64,000 nt of DNA from Flavobacterium sp. ENC (GTDB lineage: Bacteria > Bacteroidota > Bacteroidia > Flavobacteriales > Flavobacteriaceae): positions 186,001 to 250,000 of the forward strand of contig NZ_JAJMOY010000001.1 of the NCBI RefSeq assembly GCF_020991415.1, read 5' to 3'. Of the stretch, positions 8,387-16,113 are shown piece after piece; position 1 is the first letter of the stretch; each line of letters begins with the position of its first letter. A program made the position numbers and the translations under genes. Under the pieces are notes generated by a model. That model was not told where the DNA came from, did not search any database, and was given only the letters and a program-made list of their open reading frames with translations.

Positions 8387-9559
8387 TTAAGAAAGCGCCT
8401 GCTCCAAATCGGCAATTACATCTTTTACGGTTTCCAAACCTACAGATACACGCACCAAACCTTGTGTAATACCCACTGCCAACTGATCTTCTTCAGACAG
8501 CTTGCTGTGCGTTGTTGACGCCGGATGCGTAACAATGGATCGGGTATCTCCAATATTAGCAGAAAGCGAGCAGAGTTTTATTTTATCTAAAAATTTTCGT
8601 CCGGCTTCTATGCCACCTTTGATTTCAAACGCAATGATATTTCCACCTAAAAGCATTTGTTTTTTGGCAATTTCATATTGAGGGTGCGATTTCAAAAACG
8701 GGTATTTTACGCTGTTCACATTCGGATGTGCTTCTAAAAACTCCGCTACTTTTAAAGCGTTCTCGCAGTGTTTCTCCACACGAATGGCAAGCGTTTCCAA
8801 ACTTTTTGATAAAATCCAGGCATTAAACGGAGACAAAGCCGGACCTGTATTCCTTGAAAACAAATAGATCTGTCGGATCAAATCTTCGCTTCCTACGGTC
8901 ACTCCTCCTAAAACACGGCCCTGACCGTCAATTAATTTGGTCGCTGAATGCACTACCAGATGCGCCCCAAACTTAATTGGCTGCTGCAAATAAGGGGTTG
9001 CAAAACAGTTATCAATAATTAAAATCAGATTGTGTTTTTTGGCAATATCTCCCAAAAATTGCAGGTCAATTACGTCAACACCGGGATTTGTAGGCGACTC
9101 CGCATATAATATCTTAGTATTAGGCTTGATGAAACTCTCAATGGTTTCCGGTTTGTTAATCTCAAAATACGAAGTCTCGATATTCCATTTTGGAAAATAG
9201 GTCATAAACAACGCATGTGTCGAACCGAAAACGCTGCTCGCGGATACAATGTGATCTCCTGCATTTAAGAGGGCTGCAAAAGTGGAGTAAACGGCTGCCA
9301 TTCCGGTAGCAAAGGCATATCCGGCTTCAGCGCCTTCCATTTTGCATATTTTATCTACAAATTCAGTCGTATTCGGGTTGCTGAAACGACTGTAAATATT
9401 TCTTTCTTTTTCTTCTGTAAAAGAAGCTCTCATATCTTCCGCATCTTCAAATACAAAGCTTGACGATAAGTATAATGGCACCGAATGCTCTAAATACTGA
9501 GATCTTTCTAATTGTGTTCTTATGGCCTGTGTTTCAAAACCAAATTCTTGTTCTCTCAT
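8387..9559 (-). CDS. Trans-sulfuration PLP enzyme, O-acyl-homoserine sulfhydrylase-like
   Basis: This is a 390-residue member of the Cys/Met metabolism PLP family. The PLP lysine lies in HSATKLIDGQGRVLGG, and the Ser/Thr-rich GDTRSIVTHPASTTH block near residue 335 is typical. MetZ-type enzymes join O-acyl-homoserine with sulfide; MetB or CGS activity cannot be excluded. It follows osmC, thrA and metX on the same strand, so homocysteine synthesis is the likely role. A larger MetY is encoded at 16,114-17,415, giving two possible routes. Confidence 0.88.
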   Translation of the reverse strand: MREQEFGFETQAIRTQLERSQYLEHSVPLYLSSSFVFEDAEDMRASFTEEKERNIYSRFSNPNTTEFVDKICKMEGAEAGYAFATGMAAVYSTFAALLNAGDHIVSASSVFGSTHALFMTYFPKWNIETSYFEINKPETIESFIKPNTKILYAESPTNPGVDVIDLQFLGDIAKKHNLILIIDNCFATPYLQQPIKFGAHLVVHSATKLIDGQGRVLGGVTVGSEDLIRQIYLFSRNTGPALSPFNAWILSKSLETLAIRVEKHCENALKVAEFLEAHPNVNSVKYPFLKSHPQYEIAKKQMLLGGNIIAFEIKGGIEAGRKFLDKIKLCSLSANIGDTRSIVTHPASTTHSKLSEEDQLAVGITQGLVRVSVGLETVKDVIADLEQALS

Positions 9560-9683
9560 TTTTTTTTTTGTTTAACACGAATTGCGCCAAGTAGCACAAA
9601 TCATCACTTTTTTAAATTTCACAAAAGATTCACTAAGGAATTTGATGCAAATTTTTATTATTTAGGAATCACCCAAAGAATTA

Positions 9684-9724
9684 TCTAATTAACTAATTCT
9701 CTAATTGACTAATTCTCTAATTCG
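9684..9724. repeat. CTAATT word repeats
   Basis: The words ctaattaactaattctctaa and ttgactaattctctaattcg run through the gap and into the last codons of the OsmC gene. This word is different from those in the other gaps. Confidence 0.5.
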
Positions 9725-10140
9725 ATATTGTTCAGCACAACCTTGTATTTTATTGTAGCTGTCGGTTCAACCGTTTTGGCTACTGAACAATATTTCTCGA
9801 AAGAAAGCTGTGCAGCACGATGTGCCTTTTCCGGATTGATATCTCCTTCTAAATAGAAAACCACATTGATTTCCTTAAAAGGTTTTGCTTCGTCAATCTG
9901 AACGCGAAGTCCTTCTACCTCAGCATTAAAAGAGGTAATTTCCTGACGTTGTTTTTTTAAAATCGAAATCATATCGATAGCACTGCATCCTGCAACGCCC
10001 ATTAAAACAAGCTCCATTGGACTTGCGCCTAAATCGCTTCCTCCAAATTCGGCTCTGCTGTCCACATCGACTACATGACCGCGTTCATTTTTGAGTTTAA
10101 AATGAAATGCGTCATTTACTCTGTTTAAGGTTACTTTCAT
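9709..10140 (-). CDS. OsmC-family protein
   Basis: The 143-residue protein has the OsmC fold pattern: LVLMGVAGCSAIDMISILKKQR contains the first reactive Cys and the second is in FEKYCSVAKTVEP. OsmC/Ohr proteins reduce organic peroxides with paired Cys. It sits between thrA and the sulfhydrylase on the same strand, which suggests a thiol-linked role, but the substrate is unknown. The last residues are encoded by intergenic-type repeat words. Confidence 0.88.
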   Translation of the reverse strand: MKVTLNRVNDAFHFKLKNERGHVVDVDSRAEFGGSDLGASPMELVLMGVAGCSAIDMISILKKQRQEITSFNAEVEGLRVQIDEAKPFKEINVVFYLEGDINPEKAHRAAQLSFEKYCSVAKTVEPTATIKYKVVLNNIELEN

Positions 10141-10192
10141 TTTTTTGTTTTTTGTTGTGTTGTTTGTTTTTGAATTCGAAAATCTAAAATTG

Positions 10193-12607
10193 CTATTCTT
10201 TATCTGACAATCTCAAAATATCCCCGAAAACACCTCTCGCCGTAACCGCTGAACCTGCACCGGCTCCCTGAATTACGATTGGTCGGTCTCCGTAAGATTC
10301 TGTGTAAATTTCAAAGAAAGAATCAGAACCTTTCAGTCCGCCTAAAGCAGTGTCTGAAGGAACAGAAACTAATTTGACTTCCAGAATTCCTTTGTCGTTT
10401 TGCAAATCACCGGACAATTCGCCTATGTATCGCAATACGTGATTTGGTTTTTGATCGGCTTTTATCTTTTCATAAACCGGATCAAATTCTTTTAATTTAG
10501 TCAGGAAATCAGAAACATTTCCGTCTCTTAAATGTTCCGGAATCAGGTTTTGAATTGAAATTTCTTCAAACTCATTTTGCAGATCCAGTTCCCTGGCCAG
10601 AATCAATAATTTTCTTCCCACGTCATTTCCGCCTAAATCTTCGCGCGGGTCAGGTTCTGTATAGCCATTATCAATTGCTTCCTGTAAAATCTGGCTAAAA
10701 GGAGCATCTTTTGCAGAGAAATTATTGAACAAGTAACTCAGGGTTCCGGAGAAAACGCCTTTTATTTTGGTGATGTTTTCACCGGAAAGATGTAATAGTT
10801 TTATCGTATCAATTAAAGGCAATCCCGCACCAACATTGGTTTCGTACAGGTAATTCTTCTGGTTCTCCGCCAATGATTTTCTCAGTTCCTTATAAAAACC
10901 ATAACTTAAAGTATTGGCTACTTTATTGGATGAAATCAGGTCGAAACTGCTTTCAATCAGTGAAATATAATTTTCTACAAAAGTGGCACTTGCCGTATTA
11001 TCAATTGCAATTAAGTTTTCAAGGTGGTGCTCGTTCGCGTAGGCGATCACATCGTCTATCGTATAGGCAATTCCGTTATTCTGAATTTCATTTTTCCAAT
11101 CTGAAGTTACGCCTTTTTTGTTTAAAATTACTTTTTTGGAATTCGCAATAGCAAAAACATTCAGTTTAATTCCTTTACGTTTTTCAATAGCTGTAGTGGA
11201 TTCTAATATCTGATTGATTAAAGTTCCCCCCACTAATCCATGACCAAAAATCGCAATGTTTATCTTTTTGGAAACTCCGAAGATTTCTCCGTGAATTACA
11301 CTTAGCGCTCTGTTCAGTTCTGATTTCTTAACCACCAAACTCACGTTTTTACCGGTAACGGTGTTGTTGAAGAGTATCGGAACAATTTTATTTTTAATTA
11401 ATGCGGTGTAGGGTTTATGAAACGTACTCAGATCCTGTCCGATAATCGAAATCACCGAAACATGGTCTGTTACCGTAATCTGATTTACATCTTTGGAATA
11501 AAAGTCATTTTCGAACTCTTTTTCTAATTCTACCATAGCAGTGGTCGCTTTGTCAGTGGCCACCACCAGCCCGATTCCTCTTTCGGAAGAACCCTGCGAA
11601 ATGATACTTACACTGATATTATGATCCCCCATTACTTTAAAAATACGGGCATCAACACCTGCTTTTCCTAATAACCCGCGGCCTTCCAGATTTACCAGCG
11701 AAACATTTTCAAGTACAGAAAGTGTTTTAATTCCTTCTTTCGTCGCATCAGAAGTAATTAATGTCCCTCTGTTTTCGTGATTGAACGTATTTAAAATTCG
11801 CAACGGAATATTTTTCTCCAGTAACGGAATTATCGTTTTTGCATGCAGAATGGTGGCTCCGAAATTGGCCAGCTCATTGGCTTCATTAAAAGACAAATAT
11901 TCGATTTTTTTTGCATCGGCCACCAAATCAGGGTTTGCTGTGTAAATTCCGTCAACGTGCGTGAAGTTCTGAAGCTCTTCTGCATTTAAATAATTGGCAA
12001 TTAGCGAAGCGGTATAATTACTTCCGTTTCTGCCTAAAGTAGTAGTGTCGTTGTTGTTATTGGAACCAATGAAACCAGTAACAATGTTTACAGTTTCTCC
12101 ATTATGCTCTTTAAAATAATTGACAACATTTTTTTTGGAAAGCTGTTCTAAAGGCTGTGCATCACCAAATTTTGAATCGGTTTTCAGCAATTCCCGGGTG
12201 TCTACGAAATTGGCAGGAATCCCTTTTTCAAGTAAAATGGCGGTCAGTAATTTAGCCGATAGCAATTCGCCTTTGGATAAAATCTGATCTTTGATTTTGT
12301 TACTGTAATCTCCAATTAAGCTGACTCCTTCAAAAAGTTTGTCCAGAATATTAAATTCTTCCGATAAATCAACCTGTGGATAATCTGAAATCTGATAGGT
12401 TTTAAAACTTTCCAATAAGGGTTTGTAATTTCCGTTTTTAGAGGCAATTTTTAAAATATCTTCCAATTCATCAGTAGCATTTCCGCGGGCAGAAACGACA
12501 ACGGCAATTTTCTCGCCCTGATTTATTTTTTCTGTAATAATCGAAACAACTTTGTTAAGTCCTTCTCCGTTTGATAACGATCTGCCTCCAAATTTTAATA
12601 CTTTCAT
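10193..12607 (-). CDS. thrA: Bifunctional aspartate kinase / homoserine dehydrogenase I
   Basis: The 804-residue fusion starts with the aspartokinase domain (MKVLKFGGRS; later TTLGRNGSNYTA), has ACT regulatory domains around residues 310-450, and ends with a homoserine dehydrogenase domain beginning at KINIAIFGHGLVGG. Its family signature is GVFSGTLSYLFN with GYTEPDPREDLGGNDVGRKLLIL. It supplies homoserine for methionine and threonine. It begins one base after the metX stop, indicating tight co-expression under the SAM-I riboswitch upstream of metX. Confidence 0.96.
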   Translation of the reverse strand: MKVLKFGGRSLSNGEGLNKVVSIITEKINQGEKIAVVVSARGNATDELEDILKIASKNGNYKPLLESFKTYQISDYPQVDLSEEFNILDKLFEGVSLIGDYSNKIKDQILSKGELLSAKLLTAILLEKGIPANFVDTRELLKTDSKFGDAQPLEQLSKKNVVNYFKEHNGETVNIVTGFIGSNNNNDTTTLGRNGSNYTASLIANYLNAEELQNFTHVDGIYTANPDLVADAKKIEYLSFNEANELANFGATILHAKTIIPLLEKNIPLRILNTFNHENRGTLITSDATKEGIKTLSVLENVSLVNLEGRGLLGKAGVDARIFKVMGDHNISVSIISQGSSERGIGLVVATDKATTAMVELEKEFENDFYSKDVNQITVTDHVSVISIIGQDLSTFHKPYTALIKNKIVPILFNNTVTGKNVSLVVKKSELNRALSVIHGEIFGVSKKINIAIFGHGLVGGTLINQILESTTAIEKRKGIKLNVFAIANSKKVILNKKGVTSDWKNEIQNNGIAYTIDDVIAYANEHHLENLIAIDNTASATFVENYISLIESSFDLISSNKVANTLSYGFYKELRKSLAENQKNYLYETNVGAGLPLIDTIKLLHLSGENITKIKGVFSGTLSYLFNNFSAKDAPFSQILQEAIDNGYTEPDPREDLGGNDVGRKLLILARELDLQNEFEEISIQNLIPEHLRDGNVSDFLTKLKEFDPVYEKIKADQKPNHVLRYIGELSGDLQNDKGILEVKLVSVPSDTALGGLKGSDSFFEIYTESYGDRPIVIQGAGAGSAVTARGVFGDILRLSDKE

Positions 12608-12608
12608 T

Positions 12609-13598
12609 TTATCTTTTTATTGTTTCTGCCTTAAAAATATCGGCAAGTAAATGGTCTAGTTGTTTGTACTCGATTAAAAAAGCGTCATGTCCGTGTACGG
12701 AATCTATTTCGCTGTAATATACATTGTCTTTGATTTTTTTTAATTCCTGATACGTTTCGCGGTTTTCCTTTGGTGTAAAAAACAAGTCTGAATTGATTCC
12801 TATAATATGAATGGCAGCAGTTGTTTTGGACAGCAATGTTTCGAAATCGGCAGTGTTTCTGGTAATATCTATGGTTTTAAGCAATTGATTCATCAGTTTG
12901 TATGATGATAATTGATACCTCTTTTGTAATTTTTCCCCGTGATGTGCCAGCCAGCTTTCTATGTTAAAAATCGCAAGGTTATTATTGACCGTACGCTGGA
13001 ATTTTTCTTTGAATGATTCCGGGGATCTGTAACACAACATCGCATGAATTCGGGCGTCTTCTATGGGACGTGAAGAATTATTCAGGATTTGTTCCTGTAA
13101 ATAACAGTTTGCAATCATCCAGTCTGTAGATTTCCAGTCTGTTGCAATCGGTATTAAATTTTGTGTAATGTCAGGTTGCAGTGCCAGCATTTCCCACGCA
13201 ATTCCGCCTCCGACAGAACCACCGATGATGGTATGAACCTGTTCGGTTTGTAGAAGTTCAAGTCCTTGTATAAAAATCCGGGCAATATCCCTGGTGGTAA
13301 AATCCTGATAGTTTTCAATGATAAAAGAATCCGTTCCGTTACCCGGAACATTAAAGGCCAGCACGGTATAAATAGTGGTATCTATCGTTTTATCCGGTCC
13401 GATTAAGTCATTCCACCATCCGTTTTCACCGGTAACCTCAGCATTTCCTGTCAGGGCATGATTAACCAGAACCACGGGTGCGCTATATAATGGCTGGCCG
13501 GCAATGGTAAAACTTAAGGGTAACGAAGGGTAAACCGCACCATTTTCTGTGGTGAAATTCTGAATGTTTATAGGGTTTGGTATATTTTCCAATTTCAA
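12609..13598 (-). CDS. metX: Homoserine O-acetyltransferase
   Basis: This is a 329-residue alpha/beta hydrolase. VLVNHALTGNAEV forms the oxyanion region, the nucleophile elbow is GGSVGGGIAWE, the acid is in GINSDLFFTP and the His in VHGHDAFLIEY. It acetylates homoserine, committing it to methionine. There is no ATG near the conserved start. The frame begins with TTG at 13598, and a second TTG two codons on (13592) would give LENIPNP as the start. A SAM-I riboswitch lies 38 bases upstream. Confidence 0.93.
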   Translation of the reverse strand: MKLENIPNPINIQNFTTENGAVYPSLPLSFTIAGQPLYSAPVVLVNHALTGNAEVTGENGWWNDLIGPDKTIDTTIYTVLAFNVPGNGTDSFIIENYQDFTTRDIARIFIQGLELLQTEQVHTIIGGSVGGGIAWEMLALQPDITQNLIPIATDWKSTDWMIANCYLQEQILNNSSRPIEDARIHAMLCYRSPESFKEKFQRTVNNNLAIFNIESWLAHHGEKLQKRYQLSSYKLMNQLLKTIDITRNTADFETLLSKTTAAIHIIGINSDLFFTPKENRETYQELKKIKDNVYYSEIDSVHGHDAFLIEYKQLDHLLADIFKAETIKR

Positions 13599-13635
13599 AT
13601 CTGTTGTATTATTGATTTGTATGAGGAAATATTAG

Positions 13636-13771
13636 AAAGAAAGCCCGGACGGAACCAGACAAATTCTTGTTGTTATCTTTCCACGTTTGGGCGTGGTAGA
13701 ATGCAGCACCTTCTTCGAATTAACGAAGGGTTGCTAAGGATTCATCGGGTCTAATCCCTCGTCCTTTCTTT
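13636..13771 (-). ncRNA. SAM-I riboswitch (S-box) upstream of metX
   Basis: The minus strand carries every conserved block of the S-box aptamer in order. P1 is closed by AAAGAAAG (13771-13764) and CTTTCTTT (13643-13636). The core reads GATGAATCCTTAGCAACC. P3 is CTTCG/CGAAG followed by AAGGTGC, and P4 is CCACG/CGTGG followed by GAAAGATAA. The family binds S-adenosylmethionine and turns methionine genes off. No T-rich terminator follows P1, and only 37 bases separate it from the metX start, so control may act on translation. Confidence 0.93.
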
Positions 13772-13805
13772 ATAACATTTCAATACGTTTCTGAACTTAA
13801 CGGTG

Positions 13806-13837
13806 CAAATTAACTACTATTTTCTTAAACAAGCAAA
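13806..13837 (-). promoter_or_regulatory. Promoter for the SAM-I/metX transcript
   Basis: On the minus strand: TTTG at 13837-13834, 20 bases, then TTAATTTG at 13813-13806 (one mismatch to TAnnTTTG). The predicted start near 13802 is about 30 bases before the aptamer, so metX-thrA can be transcribed separately from the upstream attenuated transcript. Confidence 0.6.
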
Positions 13838-13965
13838 TTTATCTGAATTGATTCTTCAATTTCCTGAATATAATTCAATTCAAAACTACTGTACGCAAAA
13901 AATCACCGAACAGTACGCCCAGTAAAATTAAGCGGGATTCCCCCTATCTGATGGTACTTTCCGAT

Positions 13966-14169
13966 TTAAATGAAAAGTGTCTCATTTTCTTTAGAATACA
14001 TCAAAAACAATAATGAATTTGGTGCTTTTTTTTCTGCGTTTTTATCTGTTTCCGTGATTCCAAAGCTTGGATGAGCCAATTCATTTAATGGCGGCGGCGG
14101 ATTGTTTCTTTTTGCTCTAAGGCTTTTCAATGCAGAAAATTTCTTTGTAAGGAAGTTAAATGTGCTCAT
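13966..14169 (-). CDS. Small 67-aa protein downstream of the tandem leader attenuators
   Basis: I do not recognise this protein. It has a basic N-terminal third (FLTKKFSALKSLRAKRNN), a PPPP run, and a C-terminal segment NSLLFLMYSKENE. It is placed after two leader-peptide/terminator units and before the SAM-I riboswitch. A 60-aa protein in the same position ahead of metY ends with a similar KSVLFQIYELGGK. The matching position and tail suggest that it is really translated and related, but the similarity is short. Confidence 0.5.
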   Translation of the reverse strand: MSTFNFLTKKFSALKSLRAKRNNPPPPLNELAHPSFGITETDKNAEKKAPNSLLFLMYSKENETLFI

Positions 14170-14243
14170 GATATTTAAGTTTAAGTAAGTTATCGTATTT
14201 TATCTTTATTATTTGTTTATTTAATTGTTACCCGACCAAAAGG

Positions 14244-14283
14244 AATAAAAAAACCCTTTTGGATCGAAATACCAAAAGGGTTT
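14244..14283 (-). terminator. Attenuator terminator after leader peptide B
   Basis: On the minus strand AAACCCTTTTGG (14283-14272) pairs with CCAAAAGGG (14262-14254), followed by seven T. Further on, CCTTTTGG occurs again and could compete for the 3' arm. It lies 33 bases past the leader peptide stop. Confidence 0.8.
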
Positions 14284-14315
14284 AAGTTTTTTACAACTTA
14301 TATATTCTTTTAGTA

Positions 14316-14417
14316 TCAACAGACGCATGCACAAATACGTGCGACGTTAAACATCTTGTTCATCTGTAGGGACTTGTTCATCTGTGAATTATTTGTTATT
14401 TTAAAAAATTTCTGCAT
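14316..14417 (-). CDS. Leader peptide B (33 aa, Met/Cys), candidate attenuator ORF
   Basis: An ATG at 14417 opens a 33-codon frame with Met at 1, 13, 19 and 22 and Cys at 29, 31 and 33, ending CACVC-stop. A 12-base direct repeat (CAGATGAACAAG) encodes QMNK twice. Directly after the stop codon, TACTAAAAG (14315-14307) can pair over nine bases, with one G-U, with CTTTTGGTA (14278-14270) in the terminator's 5' arm. A ribosome reaching the stop would mask this segment and allow termination. A ribosome stalled at the Met codons would leave it free to block the terminator. It is the second of two tandem units. Confidence 0.7.
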   Translation of the reverse strand: MQKFFKITNNSQMNKSLQMNKMFNVARICACVC

Positions 14418-14427
14418 TTGTATAAAT

Positions 14428-14460
14428 TTAAAAAGCCTCTCAAAAATTTTGGGAGGCTTT
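14428..14460 (-). terminator. Attenuator terminator after leader peptide D
   Basis: On the minus strand AAAGCCTC and GAGGCTTT form the stem, with a T-run at its end. It lies between the two tandem leader peptides, so it separates two attenuators rather than closing an operon. Confidence 0.78.
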
Positions 14461-14486
14461 GCTATATTTTTATTGTTTTTACAATT

Positions 14487-14561
14487 TTAAGCAATAAGCA
14501 TCCCAACGGTTTTAACCGAAATGGCACAAAACATTTTGTAGACATTTAAATTTAAATCCAT
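14487..14561 (-). CDS. Leader peptide D (24 aa, Met/Cys), candidate attenuator ORF
   Basis: The frame from ATG 14561 encodes 24 residues with Met at 1, 10 and 21 and Cys at 12 (KMFC). The end of the frame, TTGGGATGCTT (14506-14496), matches 10 of 11 bases needed to pair with AAGCCTCCCAA (14459-14449), the 5' arm of the following terminator. A ribosome stalled at codons 10-12 would leave that segment free, whereas one that finishes translation covers it. An overlapping frame from the next ATG is less consistent with this layout. Confidence 0.6.
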   Translation of the reverse strand: MDLNLNVYKMFCAISVKTVGMLIA

Positions 14562-14586
14562 TTGATTTAGTAGCTTTTGGGTTTAA

Positions 14587-14618
14587 CAAATATGCAAATA
14601 TTATTTTAAATACACAAA
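14587..14618 (-). promoter_or_regulatory. Promoter of the tandem leader transcript
   Basis: On the minus strand: TTTG (14618-14615), 20 bases, CATATTTG (14594-14587; one mismatch to TAnnTTTG). The predicted start near 14583 is about 22 bases before leader peptide D. Confidence 0.6.
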
Positions 14619-14808
14619 TAATAATGAAGAATTTAATTACAAAAATCGTTAAAAAACATTCTTTTAACGTTAAAAATCATCCTACAAATAACAATTTTCA
14701 CTATAAATAAGTTAAAACCTACAATTAAATACTTTTCTCTTTCTAATTTATCCTCTCAAATCAGTTTATCAAAGAACATTTTTAAATTATTTACTCATTA
14801 TGAGCATT

Positions 14809-15897
14809 TTACAACCAAACCGCTTCTTTATTTTTAATTTTCTCGGCTACTTTTAAAATATCCGTGATAATTCCGCGGGAGATGGCCTGCTTACAAGCTG
14901 AAGCACTTTTGATTACAATCGGGACATCTGCATACGACTGTGTAAAAATTTCAAAAATCGTATCCGATCCTTTCAATTGTCCAATTGCCGATGTTGCCGG
15001 TTCTGAAACTAACTTTACTTCCAGTGTGTTTTTCTGAACATCAAATTCACCTACATATCGAAGCACGTGGTTATCGGCCTGGGTGATTTTGGCGATCTTG
15101 AAGGACCTGTCAATGGCATCCTTATTAAGTGTCCCGTTTTTCTCCAGATGCTCTTCTTTTAGTAATGAAGTGATTTTTATGTCCGAAAGCTCGAAATCTT
15201 TCCCAATTTCCCTTGTCAGAATCAGTAATTTTCGCGCCGTATCATTTCCCGATAAATCCTCCCTGAAGGTAGAACGCATGAAGCCCAGAAGACTGGCATC
15301 TTTCAAAACAGCAGAAAAAGTAGTTTCATCTGAGGAAAAACGATTGAAAACATAACTGAGATTATCTGAAAAAACACCTCTTATTTTAGTGATTTTTTCT
15401 CCCGAATAATACAAATCCCTCAATGTCTGTAAAATCGGAAACCCTGTATCAACCGAAGTTTCGTATAAAAACTCTTTATCGTACTTTTTAAGATTCTCCC
15501 TTATTTCTTTATAAAGTCCAATGGGTAAGGTATTGGCTTTTTTATTTACCGCAACAATATTAAAACCGTTCTGAATTAAGGTATTGTAATGACTGATCAG
15601 CTGATCGCTCGCCGTGGCATCTACCGCAATTAGATTTTCAAATTCATTTTCTTTGGCAAATTCAACAATGTCCTCTACCCTAAAAGGCACTGCCAGTTGA
15701 ACAAAATTGGTTTCCCAGGCATATCCCACGCCTTCTTTCTCAAAAAAAGCCACGGTTGAATTCGTGATAATCGGAAAATGAAAATCAATGTTTTTGTTCT
15801 GAAGAAAAAACTCCTGACTTTCGATAATCTGATTGATTAAAGTGCTTCCGATATTACCGATTCCGAAAAGGATGATATTTATTCTAAGCTTTGACAT
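14809..15897 (-). CDS. Homoserine dehydrogenase, monofunctional paralog of the ThrA C-terminal domain
   Basis: At 362 residues from ATG 15897, this is a homoserine dehydrogenase domain without aspartokinase. It has the Rossmann motif IILFGIGNIGSTL, the GVFSDNLSYVFNRF signature, and FREDLSGNDTARKLLIL for the catalytic region. It aligns throughout with the C-terminal half of ThrA (for example LINQI.ES, NKKANTLPIGLYKE, LRYVGEF), so it looks like a duplicate that lost the kinase. The upstream TTG at 15969 lies inside an inverted repeat and is rejected. It follows metY on the same strand. Confidence 0.88.
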   Translation of the reverse strand: MSKLRINIILFGIGNIGSTLINQIIESQEFFLQNKNIDFHFPIITNSTVAFFEKEGVGYAWETNFVQLAVPFRVEDIVEFAKENEFENLIAVDATASDQLISHYNTLIQNGFNIVAVNKKANTLPIGLYKEIRENLKKYDKEFLYETSVDTGFPILQTLRDLYYSGEKITKIRGVFSDNLSYVFNRFSSDETTFSAVLKDASLLGFMRSTFREDLSGNDTARKLLILTREIGKDFELSDIKITSLLKEEHLEKNGTLNKDAIDRSFKIAKITQADNHVLRYVGEFDVQKNTLEVKLVSEPATSAIGQLKGSDTIFEIFTQSYADVPIVIKSASACKQAISRGIITDILKVAEKIKNKEAVWL

Positions 15898-15941
15898 AAT
15901 TTTAATTTTTAAAAACCATTTTAGGTTAAGTAAACCAATAC

Positions 15942-15996
15942 GTATGATAAGTTCAGTTAAGTAAAGCAAGCCCAGTTTTAAATGAACTTATCATAC
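15942..15996 (-). promoter_or_regulatory. Perfect 14-base inverted repeat in the metY-hom gap
   Basis: GTATGATAAGTTCA (15942-15955) and TGAACTTATCATAC (15983-15996) form a long stem with a 27-base loop, 45 bases ahead of the homoserine dehydrogenase start. No T-run follows on either strand, so it is not a standard terminator. It may be an RNA processing or regulatory hairpin. Confidence 0.55.
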
Positions 15997-16046
15997 TTAC
16001 AGGGTTTAAAATTTTATTTTTCAAACCTTTATGATGAACGTTTTTT

Positions 16047-16086
16047 ATAAAAAATCACCTCTAGCAAAACTCACATTGCTAAAGGC
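16047..16086 (-). terminator. Intrinsic terminator after metY
   Basis: On the minus strand CCTTTAGCAA pairs with TTGCTAGAGG (one G-U), followed after TGA by six T. It would at least partly separate metY from the downstream homoserine dehydrogenase. Confidence 0.65.
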
Positions 16087-16113
16087 AATTTTTCAAACAA
16101 AAAACAAAAAAAC

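Noticed and set aside
8387..9559. Calling the first PLP enzyme cystathionine gamma-synthase (metB) outright
   Set aside because: Sequence alone does not separate MetB from MetZ, and no cystathionine beta-lyase gene is visible, so a sulfhydrylase-type name was preferred.
14478..14544. Alternative leader frame in the leader D region (begins MSTKC, ends KTIKI)
   Set aside because: It starts 17 bases inside the leader D frame and has a single internal Cys pair and no Met. Its stop lies at the base of the terminator, where the ribosome would cover the terminator itself. The frame from 14,561 fits the antiterminator geometry better.
15897..15969. Extended N-terminus for the homoserine dehydrogenase from TTG 15,969
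   Set aside because: The extra 24 residues are encoded by an inverted repeat and poly-A DNA and precede the conserved Rossmann start; ATG 15,897 fits the family.
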